From contig NZ_JAVDWM010000001.1 of NCBI RefSeq assembly GCF_031457495.1, positions 2,778,001 to 2,842,000 on the forward strand: 64,000 nt of DNA. Direction: 5' to 3'. Below, piece after piece: positions 8,393 to 18,004 of the stretch. Each line of letters opens with the position of its first letter. Positions within the stretch are counted from its first letter, which is position 1. Made by a program: the position numbers and the translations under genes. Origin of the DNA: Sphingopyxis sp. BE259 (GTDB lineage Bacteria > Pseudomonadota > Alphaproteobacteria > Sphingomonadales > Sphingomonadaceae). Below the pieces are notes generated by a model, which did not search any database, was not told the origin of the DNA, and was given only the letters and a program-made list of their open reading frames with translations.

Positions 8393-9597
8393 GCGGATTG
8401 TCCCAGCAGGTCAGCGAGCGGCGCCAACCGCGCGTCCCAGCCATAGCGCGCGATCATCTGGGTCCGGGCCGCCAGCCCCATTCTGGCGGCGGCGGCGCGA
8501 TCGTCGAATAGCGAACCCACCGCCGCGGCCATGCCCGCGGCATCGTCGGCGACCAGCAGATGCTCGCCTGCCGCCGCGTCAATTCCTTCGGCAGCCGCCG
8601 CACTGGCGACCACCGGGCGCGCCATCGCCATCGCCTCGAGCAATTTATTCTGCACCCCGCGCGCCAGCAGCAGCGGCGCGACCACCGCATCGGCAGCGGC
8701 GAGCCAGGGCCGCACATCGGGCACCTCGCCGGTGACGATCACTCCAGGCAGGCTCGCCAGCGCGCGCACCTCGTCGCTCGGCGCTCGCCCGACGATCGCA
8801 AAACGCACGTTTGCGTGCTGCTGGCGGATCAGCGGCAAGACCTCGACGGCGAACCAACGCACCGCGTCGATATTGGGGCGATAGTCCATCTGACCAGTGA
8901 ACACCGCGAGCGGCCCGGAACCCGCATCGACCGGGTCGAAGGTCAGCGCCGGGTCGAACCGTGCAGTGTTGATGCCGTTTTCGACCGCATGCACCTTGTC
9001 TGCACCCAGCCCGCTGCGGCTGCGAAACAACGCTGCTTCCGCCTCGCTGACGAACAGGCTGGCGTCGACGCGCGACGCAATCTTTGCCTCATAGGCGCCG
9101 AGCACCCGCGCCTCGCGTGCATGCACCCAGTTTAGCGGCTGGCGCTTGTCCTGCTCGGCATAGGTGGCGAACTTCGCCGAATCGACATCAACAAAATCCA
9201 TCAACACCGGGCCGCCGAAATCGCTCGGCAGATATTGCGCCATCTGGCCCGAGAAACCGACGATATGGGTGATGCCACCCGCGCGAACCAGCGCCTCGAC
9301 ATGGCGGGCCAACGCGGCGTTTTTAAACAGTCGGCTCGACACCGGCTCTCCGCGCAGGATCGCTTGGCCCAATGCCACCGGACGCGAGGCATTCCGCACT
9401 TCGATCGCTAAGCTCTTGCAAAACGGTGCCATCTTGCCATGCGCGATTGCGGCGTCATCGGCATTGTCGGCCAGCGCCGCAACATGCACCGGCGCCAGCT
9501 TCGCCAACGCCTCGAACATATGCCAGCTGCGAATCCGGTCGCCGCGGTCGGGCGGCCAGGGCGCGCGGTGCACGAGGAACAGGATTTCGGGCTTCAC
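8389..9597 (-). CDS. Exosortase A system-associated sugar transferase (glycosyltransferase family 1 type)
   Basis: The protein of about 402 residues begins VKPEILFLVHRAPWPPDRGDRIRS, the hallmark N-terminus of the PEP-CTERM/EpsH1-associated sugar transferase (stp1) group. It has a GT-B layout: an N-terminal acceptor domain, then the donor domain with VFTGQMDYRPNIDAVRW near residue 230. The segment GVQNKLLEAMAMARPVVAS carries the conserved Glu of family 4 glycosyltransferases. It would add one sugar during exopolysaccharide repeat-unit assembly at the inner membrane. I chose the GTG at 9597; a GTG at 9606 that overlaps the upstream stop (GTGA) is an equally possible start. Longer upstream extension has the composition of an out-of-frame shadow. 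Confidence 0.88.
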   Translation of the reverse strand: MKPEILFLVHRAPWPPDRGDRIRSWHMFEALAKLAPVHVAALADNADDAAIAHGKMAPFCKSLAIEVRNASRPVALGQAILRGEPVSSRLFKNAALARHVEALVRAGGITHIVGFSGQMAQYLPSDFGGPVLMDFVDVDSAKFATYAEQDKRQPLNWVHAREARVLGAYEAKIASRVDASLFVSEAEAALFRSRSGLGADKVHAVENGINTARFDPALTFDPVDAGSGPLAVFTGQMDYRPNIDAVRWFAVEVLPLIRQQHANVRFAIVGRAPSDEVRALASLPGVIVTGEVPDVRPWLAAADAVVAPLLLARGVQNKLLEAMAMARPVVASAAAAEGIDAAAGEHLLVADDAAGMAAAVGSLFDDRAAAARMGLAARTQMIARYGWDARLAPLADLLGQSA

Positions 9598-9602
9598 CCG
9601 GA

Positions 9603-10670
9603 TCACCCCAATCCGCGCGCGATCAGCGGCCCGATCCGGTTCGCCGCCCACAGCGGCAGCTTTTTCCACAAATCGACCTGCAGCCGATATTTGGCGCTGT
9701 TCGGATTGGTATCGCGCGGCGTCTCTCCTTGCGCGAGCCAGCGCGCATAGACCAGCAGCTGCGGCTCGAACCCCCAATTCTTCTTGTAGCTATAGGGTCC
9801 GGTGCCGATCTTTGACCGCCCGAAGTCGAAGCGCGTGCAGCCCTTTGCCCGCGCATGGCGCATCAGCGCGAAATACATCAGTTCGTTGGCGCGCAGCCGC
9901 CGCGCGTCGGCGGTCCCGCCGCCCCAATAGGGCATCACCGTGCCGCGCCAATACAGGCTGAGCACGCTGGCGACAGGTTTGCCGTTCCGGCGCACCGTCA
10001 AAATGTCGGCGCCGTCGCCGAACGCATCGAGCACCGCATCGAACAGCTTCTTCGGAAAAACCGGCGTGCCCAGATTGCGGACGCTGGTCGCATAGATGCG
10101 GTAATGGTCGCGCCGTTCCGAGGCATCGCGCCCGGTGGTCACGGTCAAGCCGCCGTCGAGCACCTTGCGCACTTCGGCGCGCTGCTTGCGCGGGATCGCG
10201 AGCAGTTCGGCGTCGTCGTCACCGCAAAGATCGCGCGCAAAGCCCGCGTAAACATCCGCTTCGCGGCGCCAGCCGTCGCCATCGGGCTGCGGTCCGCCGC
10301 GCAGTTCGACCGAGGGCACCCCCAGCGACTTGGCCATCCCCGCGGCGCCATAGGCCAGCGTCGCCGCCACCGCCGGATTATCGGCCAATATGCCGCCATC
10401 GACAGCAAAGCCGCTGCCGACCAATGCCTGCCCGAATAGCGGCGAGCGGATATGGTGCAGCGGCAGCAACCCGGTCAGCGCCCCGCCCGCATCGCGTGCG
10501 GTCACCAAGTGGCAGCGATGCCCGGTCGCCGCGGTGATCGCCTCACACCACGCACGGCTGTGAAATGGGGTCGCCTGCGGATGCGCTGCGACATAGGCAT
10601 CCCACGCCGCCGCATCGGACAGCGGCGCCCCGGAAAAATCCTGCGTCATAGGACGCGTCGGCGCATTCAC
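9603..10670 (-). CDS. FemAB-family protein, exosortase/PEP-CTERM system-associated
   Basis: A protein of about 355 residues with the FemAB/GNAT double-domain pattern. HSRAWCEAI lies near the N-terminus, VELRGGPQPD in the middle, and the C-terminal lobe includes KGCTRFDFGRSKIGTGPYSYKKNWGFEPQ, typical of the PEP-CTERM-associated FemAB group. FemAB relatives transfer amino acids from aminoacyl-tRNA or acyl groups from CoA. In this locus it may decorate the exopolysaccharide or its precursor. The GTG at 10670 overlaps the deacetylase stop (GTGA); an ATG at 10649 is the alternative. Confidence 0.87.
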   Translation of the reverse strand: MNAPTRPMTQDFSGAPLSDAAAWDAYVAAHPQATPFHSRAWCEAITAATGHRCHLVTARDAGGALTGLLPLHHIRSPLFGQALVGSGFAVDGGILADNPAVAATLAYGAAGMAKSLGVPSVELRGGPQPDGDGWRREADVYAGFARDLCGDDDAELLAIPRKQRAEVRKVLDGGLTVTTGRDASERRDHYRIYATSVRNLGTPVFPKKLFDAVLDAFGDGADILTVRRNGKPVASVLSLYWRGTVMPYWGGGTADARRLRANELMYFALMRHARAKGCTRFDFGRSKIGTGPYSYKKNWGFEPQLLVYARWLAQGETPRDTNPNSAKYRLQVDLWKKLPLWAANRIGPLIARGLG

Positions 10671-11527
10671 GCCGCGGCGCGCCACGGCTCGGCGCGCTGT
10701 TGCTGCGCGGGCAGCAAGGCGTCGGCGCGCGTCCATTCGAAATCGGCGAGCAGTTTTTTCAGCTTGCCAGCCATGGCCGACAAGCCGCTGTAATGGCGAA
10801 TTTTCGATTTGATTGGTGCATCGGCGACGCGCGGCTGGCCGGGGTCGATCTCCCACGGATGGAAATAGAGGATCGCCGGATGCCCCTCGGCATTCATTCG
10901 CGCGATCGCCCAGCGCGTGAAGCTATAGGGCAGCATCCGCATAAAGCCGCCGCCGCCCGCGGCCAGGGTCCGCCCGGCAAAGCGCGCAGTCGTCACCGGC
11001 CATTCGACGAGCTCGCTATCGGCCAGCGGTCGCCACGCATGGCGCGGGCTCTGCGGCCAGCCATAATGGTCGTGGACCACCGGCGCGACGCTCGACGAAT
11101 AGGCGTAGCCCTGTTCGGCAAGGACGGCGTGCGCCCATGGCGTGCGCGTATCGACCGAAAAGCTCGGCGCGCGGTAGCCGCGTACCCCAACCCCACCCAG
11201 ATCTTCCAGGATCGCCTGCGTCCTTTTGAGGTCCGCCGCAAATTCGTCGGCGGTCATGTTGAACACGCGTTTGTGGTCATAGCCATGGCTGGCCAGTTCA
11301 TGCCCCGCGCCGACGATCCGCTTGATCAGCGCCGGATAGCGTTCGGCGACCCAGCCCAGCGTGAAAAAGGTGCCCTTGACGCCCGCATCGGCGAAAATTT
11401 GCAGCACCGCGTCGCAATTCGCCTCGACCCGGCACTCGAGCGTCGGCCAGTCGGCGCGGTCGATCGTGCGCTCAAAGGCGCCGACCTGGAACCAGTCCTC
11501 GACATCGACCGACAGGCCGTTCTGCAT
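10667..11527 (-). CDS. XrtA-system polysaccharide deacetylase (DUF3473-containing)
   Basis: A 286-residue NodB-homology carbohydrate esterase. It starts MQNGLSVDVEDWFQVGAFE, which contains the catalytic Asp-Asp-type motif (Asp8/Asp11). The metal-ligand pair SHGYDH follows, with His81 and His85, and then RGYRAPSFS. The C-terminal ILYFHPWEIDPGQPR is the signature of the exosortase-associated deacetylase group. It would remove N-acetyl groups from the exopolysaccharide or its lipid-linked precursor. AAGGTGAG lies about 5 nt before the ATG, which supports this start. It is followed by the FemAB gene with overlapping stop and start. Confidence 0.93.
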   Translation of the reverse strand: MQNGLSVDVEDWFQVGAFERTIDRADWPTLECRVEANCDAVLQIFADAGVKGTFFTLGWVAERYPALIKRIVGAGHELASHGYDHKRVFNMTADEFAADLKRTQAILEDLGGVGVRGYRAPSFSVDTRTPWAHAVLAEQGYAYSSSVAPVVHDHYGWPQSPRHAWRPLADSELVEWPVTTARFAGRTLAAGGGGFMRMLPYSFTRWAIARMNAEGHPAILYFHPWEIDPGQPRVADAPIKSKIRHYSGLSAMAGKLKKLLADFEWTRADALLPAQQQRAEPWRAAA

Positions 11528-11572
11528 CTTTTCTCACCTTCATCGGCAGACTAACCGATTTCGCGGCGGCTG

Positions 11573-12844
11573 TCAGGCCGCCCAGGTCCGCGACGTCGCC
11601 GGGTTCGGGGCATTTTCGGGATCGCGCTCGACCCACTCGATCAGTAGATCGAGCACGCGGCGCAGCGCCGCATCCTGTTCGACCAGCCGCGTTTCGAGCG
11701 ACGTGATCTGCGCCTCCAGCGCCGCCAGCTGTTCGGGATCAATCGCCAACGAGGCCGAAGCCTCAGACTTTGCTGCCGCCATGCGCTCCAAAATCTCGTC
11801 CGCGCTGGGATCGGGCGGCGTCAGCATGACGGCGTCCGCGGGATCGGCGGGGACGGCAAAAGGGCCGCGACCGTCGGCGGCCGGCTCAGCGGCGCGCTGC
11901 GGCCATTCGAGCGCAGTTTCGTTGGCGGGCGTCGGCGCGGCAAAGGGTGCGGACGTCGGGGCGACCGCAACCGCGGCGGCGGCCACGACATCATCCACCG
12001 GCAGCGGCGCCAGCGTCGATGCATCGATGCCGCGATCGGCCTCGATCTCGCCGACAACCGAGCGAACATTCTGCGCCGTGATCCGCGTCATCTGCTCGAC
12101 TGCACCATAGAGCAGCAGGCGGCTGACCAGCACGTTGAGTTTGCGCGGCACGCCCTCACTATAGTCAAAGATTTCCTCGAACGCGTCGGGGCTGAAGCTG
12201 GGGTTGCCCGTCCAGCCGACCTTGCTCAGGCGGTGGAGGATATAGGGTTCGACCTCTTCGGGTTCCATCGGGTCGAGGTGGTGCGTCGCGATCACCCGCT
12301 GGCGCAATTGTTCCAGCGTCGGCGAATGGAACAGGGTCTGACGAAACTCGGGCTGGCCAAGCAGGAAAATTTGCAGCAACGAGTGGCCGCCGAGCTGGAA
12401 GTTCGACAACATCCGCAGCTCTTCGAGCGCCGAAATGGCAAGGTTCTGCCCTTCATCGACGATCAGCAGGGTGCGCTTCCCGGCGCGCGCCTGTTCGCGC
12501 AGATATTGCTCCATCGAGCGCAGCAATTCGGCCTTGCTTTGCCCTTCCCACTCCAGGCCGAACTGTTCGGCGACCAGGCGCAGCAGATCATCACCCTCGA
12601 CCTGCGTCGACACCAGCTTGACCGCGGTCAGGCGGTTGGGGTCGATCGTGTTCATCAGATGGCCGACCAGCGTCGTTTTGCCCGCGCCGACGTCGCCGGT
12701 GATGACGATGAAGCCCTCACCCTGCGCGAGGCCATAGCCAAGGTAGGACATGGCCTTACGGTGCGTGCCGCTTTCGAAGTAGAAATGCGGGTCTGGCGTC
12801 AGCTGAAACGGACGCCCGGTGAAACCATAGAACTGATCGTACAT
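11573..12844 (-). CDS. XrtA/PEP-CTERM system-associated ATPase (ExeA-like)
   Basis: A 423-residue AAA-type ATPase. It begins MYDQFYGFTGRPFQLTPDP and has Walker A GDVGAGKT at residues 50-57 and Walker B LLIVDEGQ at about 126-133. The N-terminal 270 residues match the ExeA/GspA-like ATPase of exosortase A loci. A low-complexity Ala/Pro linker follows, and a predicted coiled coil lies near the C-terminus (ALEAQITSLETRLVEQDAA). It probably energises or organises polysaccharide assembly at the inner membrane. The C-terminal coiled-coil extension makes it longer than the bare family domain. Confidence 0.92.
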   Translation of the reverse strand: MYDQFYGFTGRPFQLTPDPHFYFESGTHRKAMSYLGYGLAQGEGFIVITGDVGAGKTTLVGHLMNTIDPNRLTAVKLVSTQVEGDDLLRLVAEQFGLEWEGQSKAELLRSMEQYLREQARAGKRTLLIVDEGQNLAISALEELRMLSNFQLGGHSLLQIFLLGQPEFRQTLFHSPTLEQLRQRVIATHHLDPMEPEEVEPYILHRLSKVGWTGNPSFSPDAFEEIFDYSEGVPRKLNVLVSRLLLYGAVEQMTRITAQNVRSVVGEIEADRGIDASTLAPLPVDDVVAAAAVAVAPTSAPFAAPTPANETALEWPQRAAEPAADGRGPFAVPADPADAVMLTPPDPSADEILERMAAAKSEASASLAIDPEQLAALEAQITSLETRLVEQDAALRRVLDLLIEWVERDPENAPNPATSRTWAA

Positions 12845-12879
12845 CGCTTGTATTCCTGTTGCCCAAAGGGTCCCACACG

Positions 12880-14595
12880 TCAGAAGTTGTAACGAAGTCC
12901 CACCAAAGCTGAACCAATAAGCTGGCTGTTGAAGCCGTCCTGATCAAAGGCGTTGAGGCTGGCCGCCGCGGTGCCGGTCAGCCCGCGCCAGAAGCGCCGC
13001 GAATAGGCCGCCGACAGCCCGGCCGACTGGACATCCCCCGCGCCGGGCGCGCCATTGTCGAAATAATTGACATAGCCCGACAGGCTCAGGTCCGAATCGA
13101 CGTCGAGCTGGCGCCCCGCCGACAGGAACAGATAATAGCTTTCGTCCTTGATCCCGTTCAGGCTGGCGATCGGCGACAGCAGCGGCGCGAGCAGCTTGCG
13201 CTGATCATATCCGATGCCAACGCCATAGCTCCAGCCCGCAAAGCGCGAGCCAATCGTCGCCTGTATCCCGCGGCTACGATATTGCGCCGAGGTCGCGTTG
13301 CCGAGCTGGTTGTTGAGGCACCCGCCGCCTTCCTGCCCGAATACGCACGGATTGATTGCGCCGCCGATCGGATTGCGGGTCGGGTCGAACTGCGTCGGCA
13401 ATGCCGCCAATCCGCCCGACAAGCCGCGGCCCAGGCTCGACAGCCCGTCATAAACGCCAACCTGGATCGTCGTCGCATGGTCGGCGCGATAGGAAAAGCT
13501 GCCGGTATAGATGGTGTCGCCATAGCGGCGGCCAACCCTGGCGGTCGCTGAGGTGCGTCGGCTCGGCTGCCACATCACCCCGGCGTCCCAGATCAGCCCG
13601 TCGGTGTCGAACGACAGCTGGCGCGGGGTCGATTTGTCGGTGATGAAGCGGCCGTTGGCGTCGCGGAGCGGCACGCCGTTCGCATCGACCACCGGATCGC
13701 GCTGACCGATCTCGATGTCCTCATAGCCGACGCCGCCAAGCAGCGCGACGGTCGGCCCGATCGGCATCGTCACGTCGGCGCGGGCATATTTACCTTCGAA
13801 CCTTTGGTCGAGCTGGCTCGCATCTTCGCGCTCGTAACCGCCCGAAAGCTGCCAGCCGAAGGGCAGGTCGCCCGGGCGCGCGCCGACGCTGGCCCACGCA
13901 ACATGATTGGTCGAACTGTCGAAAATGTCCTGCGGCTGCGACCCCGGCGACAGGATCGCCGGTTCGTCGACATCGACCTTGGTGTAACCAAAGCGATAGC
14001 CTGCGCCGACATCCAGCCCGCCGATACGGCGCGTAAAGGTCGGTCCGGCATAGACCGAATAGAGGTTGGCGACGTTGCTGGCGTCACCGATGAACAGGCC
14101 GCTGTCGGCGCCCTGGTTATCGGCACGGGTGCGGGTCGCAAGCGCGCCGCCCTCCAGATTCAGGCCACGCGCAACCTCGATCCTGCCGCGGGCCAGCCCG
14201 CTGATCGTGTCGGAATCGCCGCTGTCACTGCCCCAGCCAAAGCGATGTTCGTAACGCACCGTCGCCGCCAGTTCGGCGCGGTTGGTGACGATCGCCGCAT
14301 CAACGCCGACCGCGACATTGGTATAGGTCAGGACGTCGCCGCCATTTTTCAGGTCGGCGGTCAGCACCTGGCCGACCTCCAGATAGGGGCTGACATCGAC
14401 CTGGCGCTGGCTGCGGCGCGCTTCGGCGCGCTTGGCCGACCGGCCCGGTTCGGATGCGGGGGCGCTGGCCGATGACGGTTCACCGCTGCCCGATCCCGGA
14501 TCGCCCGAAAATTGGGCGTGCGCGCCCGTCGCGGTTCCGGCGAGCAGCAACGCGGCGAGCGCGCCTGCTGAACGGGAAATTGTGGTGGTGCGCAT
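12880..14595 (-). CDS. Exosortase A-associated outer-membrane beta-barrel protein
   Basis: A protein of about 571 residues. It has a clear signal peptide (MRTTTISRSAGALAALLLAG, cleaved after GAHA-Q), a Ser/Pro-rich spacer, then a long beta-rich region ending in an aromatic residue (GLRYNF), as in outer-membrane barrels. It belongs to the PEP-CTERM-associated outer-membrane protein group and may serve as the exopolysaccharide exit or anchoring channel. GGGAGG lies before the ATG at 14595, which overlaps the kinase stop by one base (TGATG). The open frame runs further upstream, but that part is a shadow of the kinase gene. Confidence 0.9.
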   Translation of the reverse strand: MRTTTISRSAGALAALLLAGTATGAHAQFSGDPGSGSGEPSSASAPASEPGRSAKRAEARRSQRQVDVSPYLEVGQVLTADLKNGGDVLTYTNVAVGVDAAIVTNRAELAATVRYEHRFGWGSDSGDSDTISGLARGRIEVARGLNLEGGALATRTRADNQGADSGLFIGDASNVANLYSVYAGPTFTRRIGGLDVGAGYRFGYTKVDVDEPAILSPGSQPQDIFDSSTNHVAWASVGARPGDLPFGWQLSGGYEREDASQLDQRFEGKYARADVTMPIGPTVALLGGVGYEDIEIGQRDPVVDANGVPLRDANGRFITDKSTPRQLSFDTDGLIWDAGVMWQPSRRTSATARVGRRYGDTIYTGSFSYRADHATTIQVGVYDGLSSLGRGLSGGLAALPTQFDPTRNPIGGAINPCVFGQEGGGCLNNQLGNATSAQYRSRGIQATIGSRFAGWSYGVGIGYDQRKLLAPLLSPIASLNGIKDESYYLFLSAGRQLDVDSDLSLSGYVNYFDNGAPGAGDVQSAGLSAAYSRRFWRGLTGTAAASLNAFDQDGFNSQLIGSALVGLRYNF

Positions 14596-15617
14596 CACGC
14601 GCCTCCCTGTCCGTAATAGGTGCCAAAGCGGCGACCGCCCGGCGAATATTTCACTCCGTTGAGGAGCAGCTGGATATGCGGACACGCGCCCATTAGGCCG
14701 ATCGCGTCGCGCAGCGCGGATTCGAGCGTTTCGTCGGCGCGCACGACCATGATCGTCTGGCCGACATGTCCGGCGAGTACCGCGGCGGGCGACGCCGCCA
14801 GCACCGGCGGGGAATCGATGATCAGGATGCGGCCCGGCGCGCCCTGTTCGAGCTGGGCGAGCAGCGTTTCGGTCCGCGCCGAAGCGAGCAGTTCGGTGTC
14901 GTGCATATGGCCGGTGCCCGCCGGCATCACCTTCAGCCCCGGAATATCGGTCTGGATCAGGCAATCGCCGAGCGGCAGGTGCGGATCGGCGAGCGCATCC
15001 ATCAGCCCCGGACCATCGTCCAGCCCCAAGGCGGCAAGCACGCTCGGCTTGGCGATGTCGGCATCGATCAGCAGCACGTCATGGTCGGCCTCGACCGCCA
15101 GGCTGAGCGCGAGATTGACCGCGGAGAAGGTCTTGCCCTCGCCCGGATTGGCCGACGCGATCAGCACGCGGTGGCCGCGCGGCAGGATCGGACGATTGCC
15201 GACGCCGCCAAAATTGCGGATCAGCTCGCGCTTAACGATGCGATATTCTTCCGAAATGCCGGTGACCGGGGTGCCGGGCACGATCATTCCGCGCGACGCA
15301 AGCCGCGCCCGGTCGATCGTTCCCTGCCGCGTCGGCACCACCGCAGGCGCTGCCTTGGCAACATCCTTGCGCGGCGACGGTTTTGGCGTTGGTGCCGTTT
15401 CGACCTTGGGCGCCGCCTCGGCAACGGATTCCAGGATTTCGGGCGGCAGCACTTCGGCGACAGGCTCTGCCGCCGCCTTCTTCGCCTTTTTGGGCGGTTC
15501 GGGCGGCAGGTTCGATACGTCGATCGTCGGCGCATTGGCGGCGGGATCGAGGCCGAACATATCGGCCGCGCGTTCGAGGAGCGAGGGCGGGCGCTTGACT
15601 TTGCGTTGGTCGTTCAT
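14595..15617 (-). CDS. XrtA-associated cytoplasmic tyrosine autokinase (BY-kinase)
   Basis: A 340-residue BY-kinase. An N-terminal Ala/Pro/Lys-rich linker of about 110 residues precedes a MinD-like ATPase. It carries Walker A ANPGEGKT at residues 156-163, Walker A' VLLIDADIAK at 181-190 and the Walker B segment RILIIDSPPVL. The C-terminus FGTYYGQGGA has a Tyr pair, a short form of the usual tyrosine cluster. It would work with the adjacent chain-length determinant as a Wzz/Wzc-type pair that controls polymer length through phosphorylation cycles. I use the ATG at 15617 with a GGGGGA ribosome site; a GTG at 15635 overlapping the upstream stop is an alternative. Confidence 0.92.
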   Translation of the reverse strand: MNDQRKVKRPPSLLERAADMFGLDPAANAPTIDVSNLPPEPPKKAKKAAAEPVAEVLPPEILESVAEAAPKVETAPTPKPSPRKDVAKAAPAVVPTRQGTIDRARLASRGMIVPGTPVTGISEEYRIVKRELIRNFGGVGNRPILPRGHRVLIASANPGEGKTFSAVNLALSLAVEADHDVLLIDADIAKPSVLAALGLDDGPGLMDALADPHLPLGDCLIQTDIPGLKVMPAGTGHMHDTELLASARTETLLAQLEQGAPGRILIIDSPPVLAASPAAVLAGHVGQTIMVVRADETLESALRDAIGLMGACPHIQLLLNGVKYSPGGRRFGTYYGQGGA

Positions 15618-15631
15618 GTCATCGTCCCCCG

Positions 15632-17179
15632 TCACGCAACCATGCCGCGCTGGATGAATTCGGCGACCAGCAGCAGGGCGTAGAGCCCGACCAGCGCGCC
15701 GCCGCCACTCGCTAGCCAGACGAGCCGCTTGCGCCGTTCGACATGGCGTTCGGGGGTCACCACTTCGGTGATCGATCCGATCACCGGCAAGCCGCTGGCG
15801 CGCTCCAGCTTGCCCGCAGTCGCATAGCTGGTGCGGACCTGGCCAAGGCCAAAGGCGACGCCGATGCCGCCACCGATCCCGGCGAGCAGGACAAGGGTCA
15901 GGAACAGCGGCCGGTTGGGCGCCGCGGGGCTGGTCGGTTTCGACGGCGGATCGAGCAGCTCGATCTTGATTGCGTCGGTTTCGGTCTGCACGTCGCCGCG
16001 CATCCGCACCTGCTCACGCTGGCCGAGGAGCTTGTCATATTGCGCCTTGAACGCGGTATATTCGCCGTTGATCCGGTCATATTCGGCGGCGATGCCGGGG
16101 TTTTGAATCTGTTGGCTGGTGATTCGCGCGATGTCGCCGCTCAGCTGTGCCTTGCGGGCATTCAGCGCGCTCACCGTCGCCTGGCGCTCGGCGCGCATCG
16201 CGGCGAGCGAGGCATAGGCCGGGTTCTGCGAATTGCCGCCGCCACCACCGCCGGTGCCTTCGCGGTCCGCCATGGCTTTCAGCGACGCAATCTGGCTTTT
16301 CAGCGCGATGACGTCGGGATGCGCGTCGGTCAGCCCGCGCGCGCGCATCGACGACAGTTCATTCTGCGCCCCGGCGAGTTGCTGGCGCGCGACGCCGCCG
16401 CCGACGCTGCCCATCCCGGGGACATTGATCGTCGCGGGGGTCGAGGCAAGCTGGCCGTTGGCAGCGGCAAGCTGCGCCTGCGCCGCCACCAGCTGCGAAT
16501 CGATCTGGCCGAGTTCGGCGCGCGCCGCTTCGACGCGCTGCGCCGGCGATCCGGCGCCGCCGGGGATCAGGCCGATGTTCTGCGCCTCGAACGCCGCACG
16601 GCGGGCTTCGACTTCGCGCAACGCCTTTTCGCGGTCGGCGATCTGCGAATCGAGGAATTTCAATCCTTCGCGGGCGTTCATCCGGCCGCCCCGCAGCTGA
16701 TCGTCGCGGAACACCGTGATCAGGCTGTCGAGCACCCCCGACGCCAGCTTGGCATTGTCGGCATCTGACAGGCTGCCGACCGCTATGGCGGACGTTATTT
16801 CAAAGATATTATCCTGTTGCGGAACGACCTTGATGCTTTTTTGCAGCATCGCGACAGCGCCCGCCTTTTCGCGCTCGCCCGCGCCTGCGGGGAGCAGGCC
16901 GGTGGTCGCCGCGACCTTTTCCAGATTGCGCGCGCTGGTCAGCGTTTCGCGGATCTGGTCGATCTGCTGGCGCCCGCCATAGGAACCGCCCTGCGCGTCG
17001 TCGGGCAGGATTTCGTTGACGTCGACGAGCAACCGGGCGCGCGAGTCATAGCGGTTGGGGATCGACGCGATCGCCAGCCAGCCGAGGATGCAGATGCCCC
17101 ACGCCACCGCCAGCACGAGCCACCGGCGCGTCCAGACGCTGTGCAGCGCCACCCGGAATTCGTCGTAAAGGCTGTTCAT
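15632..17179 (-). CDS. XrtA-system polysaccharide chain length determinant (Wzz-like)
   Basis: A protein of about 515 residues. The N-terminal membrane segment is WLVLAVAWGICILGWLAIAS (around residues 20-40), and a long periplasmic helical region of about 400 residues follows, including a Gly/Asn-rich loop. A second membrane segment follows the Pro-rich stretch PPSKPTSPAAPNRP, and a last hydrophobic helix lies near the C-terminus. This is the Wzz/GNVR architecture of the exosortase-associated chain-length protein. It is the membrane partner of the tyrosine autokinase encoded immediately downstream. The ATG at 17179 is chosen; a TTG at 17188 has the better-spaced AAGGA and could be the true start. 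Confidence 0.93.
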   Translation of the reverse strand: MNSLYDEFRVALHSVWTRRWLVLAVAWGICILGWLAIASIPNRYDSRARLLVDVNEILPDDAQGGSYGGRQQIDQIRETLTSARNLEKVAATTGLLPAGAGEREKAGAVAMLQKSIKVVPQQDNIFEITSAIAVGSLSDADNAKLASGVLDSLITVFRDDQLRGGRMNAREGLKFLDSQIADREKALREVEARRAAFEAQNIGLIPGGAGSPAQRVEAARAELGQIDSQLVAAQAQLAAANGQLASTPATINVPGMGSVGGGVARQQLAGAQNELSSMRARGLTDAHPDVIALKSQIASLKAMADREGTGGGGGGNSQNPAYASLAAMRAERQATVSALNARKAQLSGDIARITSQQIQNPGIAAEYDRINGEYTAFKAQYDKLLGQREQVRMRGDVQTETDAIKIELLDPPSKPTSPAAPNRPLFLTLVLLAGIGGGIGVAFGLGQVRTSYATAGKLERASGLPVIGSITEVVTPERHVERRKRLVWLASGGGALVGLYALLLVAEFIQRGMVA

Positions 17180-17228
17180 CGGTTGCAATCAATCCTTGGG
17201 AGATGGGTTTGCGGGCGGCCGGTCTGGG

Positions 17229-17885
17229 TCAGAACATGCTTTCGGGGATGATGATGACATCGCCGGGCTGCAACCGCACATTGGCCTTGATATCGCCGCG
17301 CTTGATCAGGTCGTTCAGCCGCAGGCCGAACTCCTGCTGCTTGCCACTGCCCTTGTCGAAACGGACGAGTCGTGCCTTGTTTCCAGCGGCATATTCGCCC
17401 AGCCCGCCGACTGCAATCATTGCGTCAAGCACGGTCATGTTGGCACGGAATGGAATCGATGCCGGTTTTTCGGTCGCGCCGACGACGCGCACCTGCTGCG
17501 AAAAGGTGCTGTTGAACGTCGTCACGATCACGCTGACGATCGGGTCGGTGATATATTGGCTGAGCTGGAGCTTGATGTCCTGTTGCAGCATCGTCGGGGT
17601 TTTGCCGACCGCGGGCATGTCGGTGATCAGCGGGGTGGTTATCCGCCCGTCGGGGCGCACCTGGACCTTGCCGCCGAGTTCGGGGTTGCGCCAGACAAAG
17701 ATTTGCAGCTCGTCGAGCGGGCCGATGATATATTCCTCGCCCGGTCCCTCTTGATTTTGCACGAAATTCGCGCTGGGCAGCTGCGGCGCGCTGCCGCCGG
17801 TGCTCGCGCAACCGGTCAGCGCGGTCGCCGCGATGCCACAGACGAGCGCGGCGCGCGCGATGCGAAGCGAGGGGAACGAAGCCAT
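17229..17885 (-). CDS. XrtA/PEP-CTERM polysaccharide export lipoprotein (Wza-like)
   Basis: A 218-residue outer-membrane lipoprotein with signal peptide and lipobox LTGC (Cys about 26). A polysaccharide export (SLBB-type) domain follows, starting EEYIIGPLDELQIFVWRNPELGGKV. It lacks the long C-terminal region of E. coli Wza, as is usual for the exosortase-associated short form. It would form the periplasmic/outer-membrane gate for polymer export. It is the first gene of the transport segment export-chain length-kinase-OMP-ATPase, with AAAGG before the ATG. The 172-bp upstream gap contains a perfect inverted repeat that could be an operator. Confidence 0.94.
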   Translation of the reverse strand: MASFPSLRIARAALVCGIAATALTGCASTGGSAPQLPSANFVQNQEGPGEEYIIGPLDELQIFVWRNPELGGKVQVRPDGRITTPLITDMPAVGKTPTMLQQDIKLQLSQYITDPIVSVIVTTFNSTFSQQVRVVGATEKPASIPFRANMTVLDAMIAVGGLGEYAAGNKARLVRFDKGSGKQQEFGLRLNDLIKRGDIKANVRLQPGDVIIIPESMF

Positions 17886-18004
17886 AATCCATCAACCTTT
17901 CGTGCCGCCGCCAATCGCCGCGGCCCAATTCGCCGCGACGACAGACATTGCGTCAGCTTCGTCCTTGCGCGAAAAGGGTGAACATAGGGTTAGTCTTGCG
18001 GTAA

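Noticed and set aside
14596..14964. 123-codon N-terminal extension of the outer-membrane protein frame
   Set aside because: It covers the kinase gene in another frame, and a clear signal peptide begins at 14595.
17886..17905. A sigma-54-like GGCACG...TTGA stretch just before the export lipoprotein ATG
   Set aside because: The spacing between the GG and G(C/A) elements is one base too long, the -12 element reads GA instead of GC, and the AAAGG inside it is better explained as the ribosome binding site.
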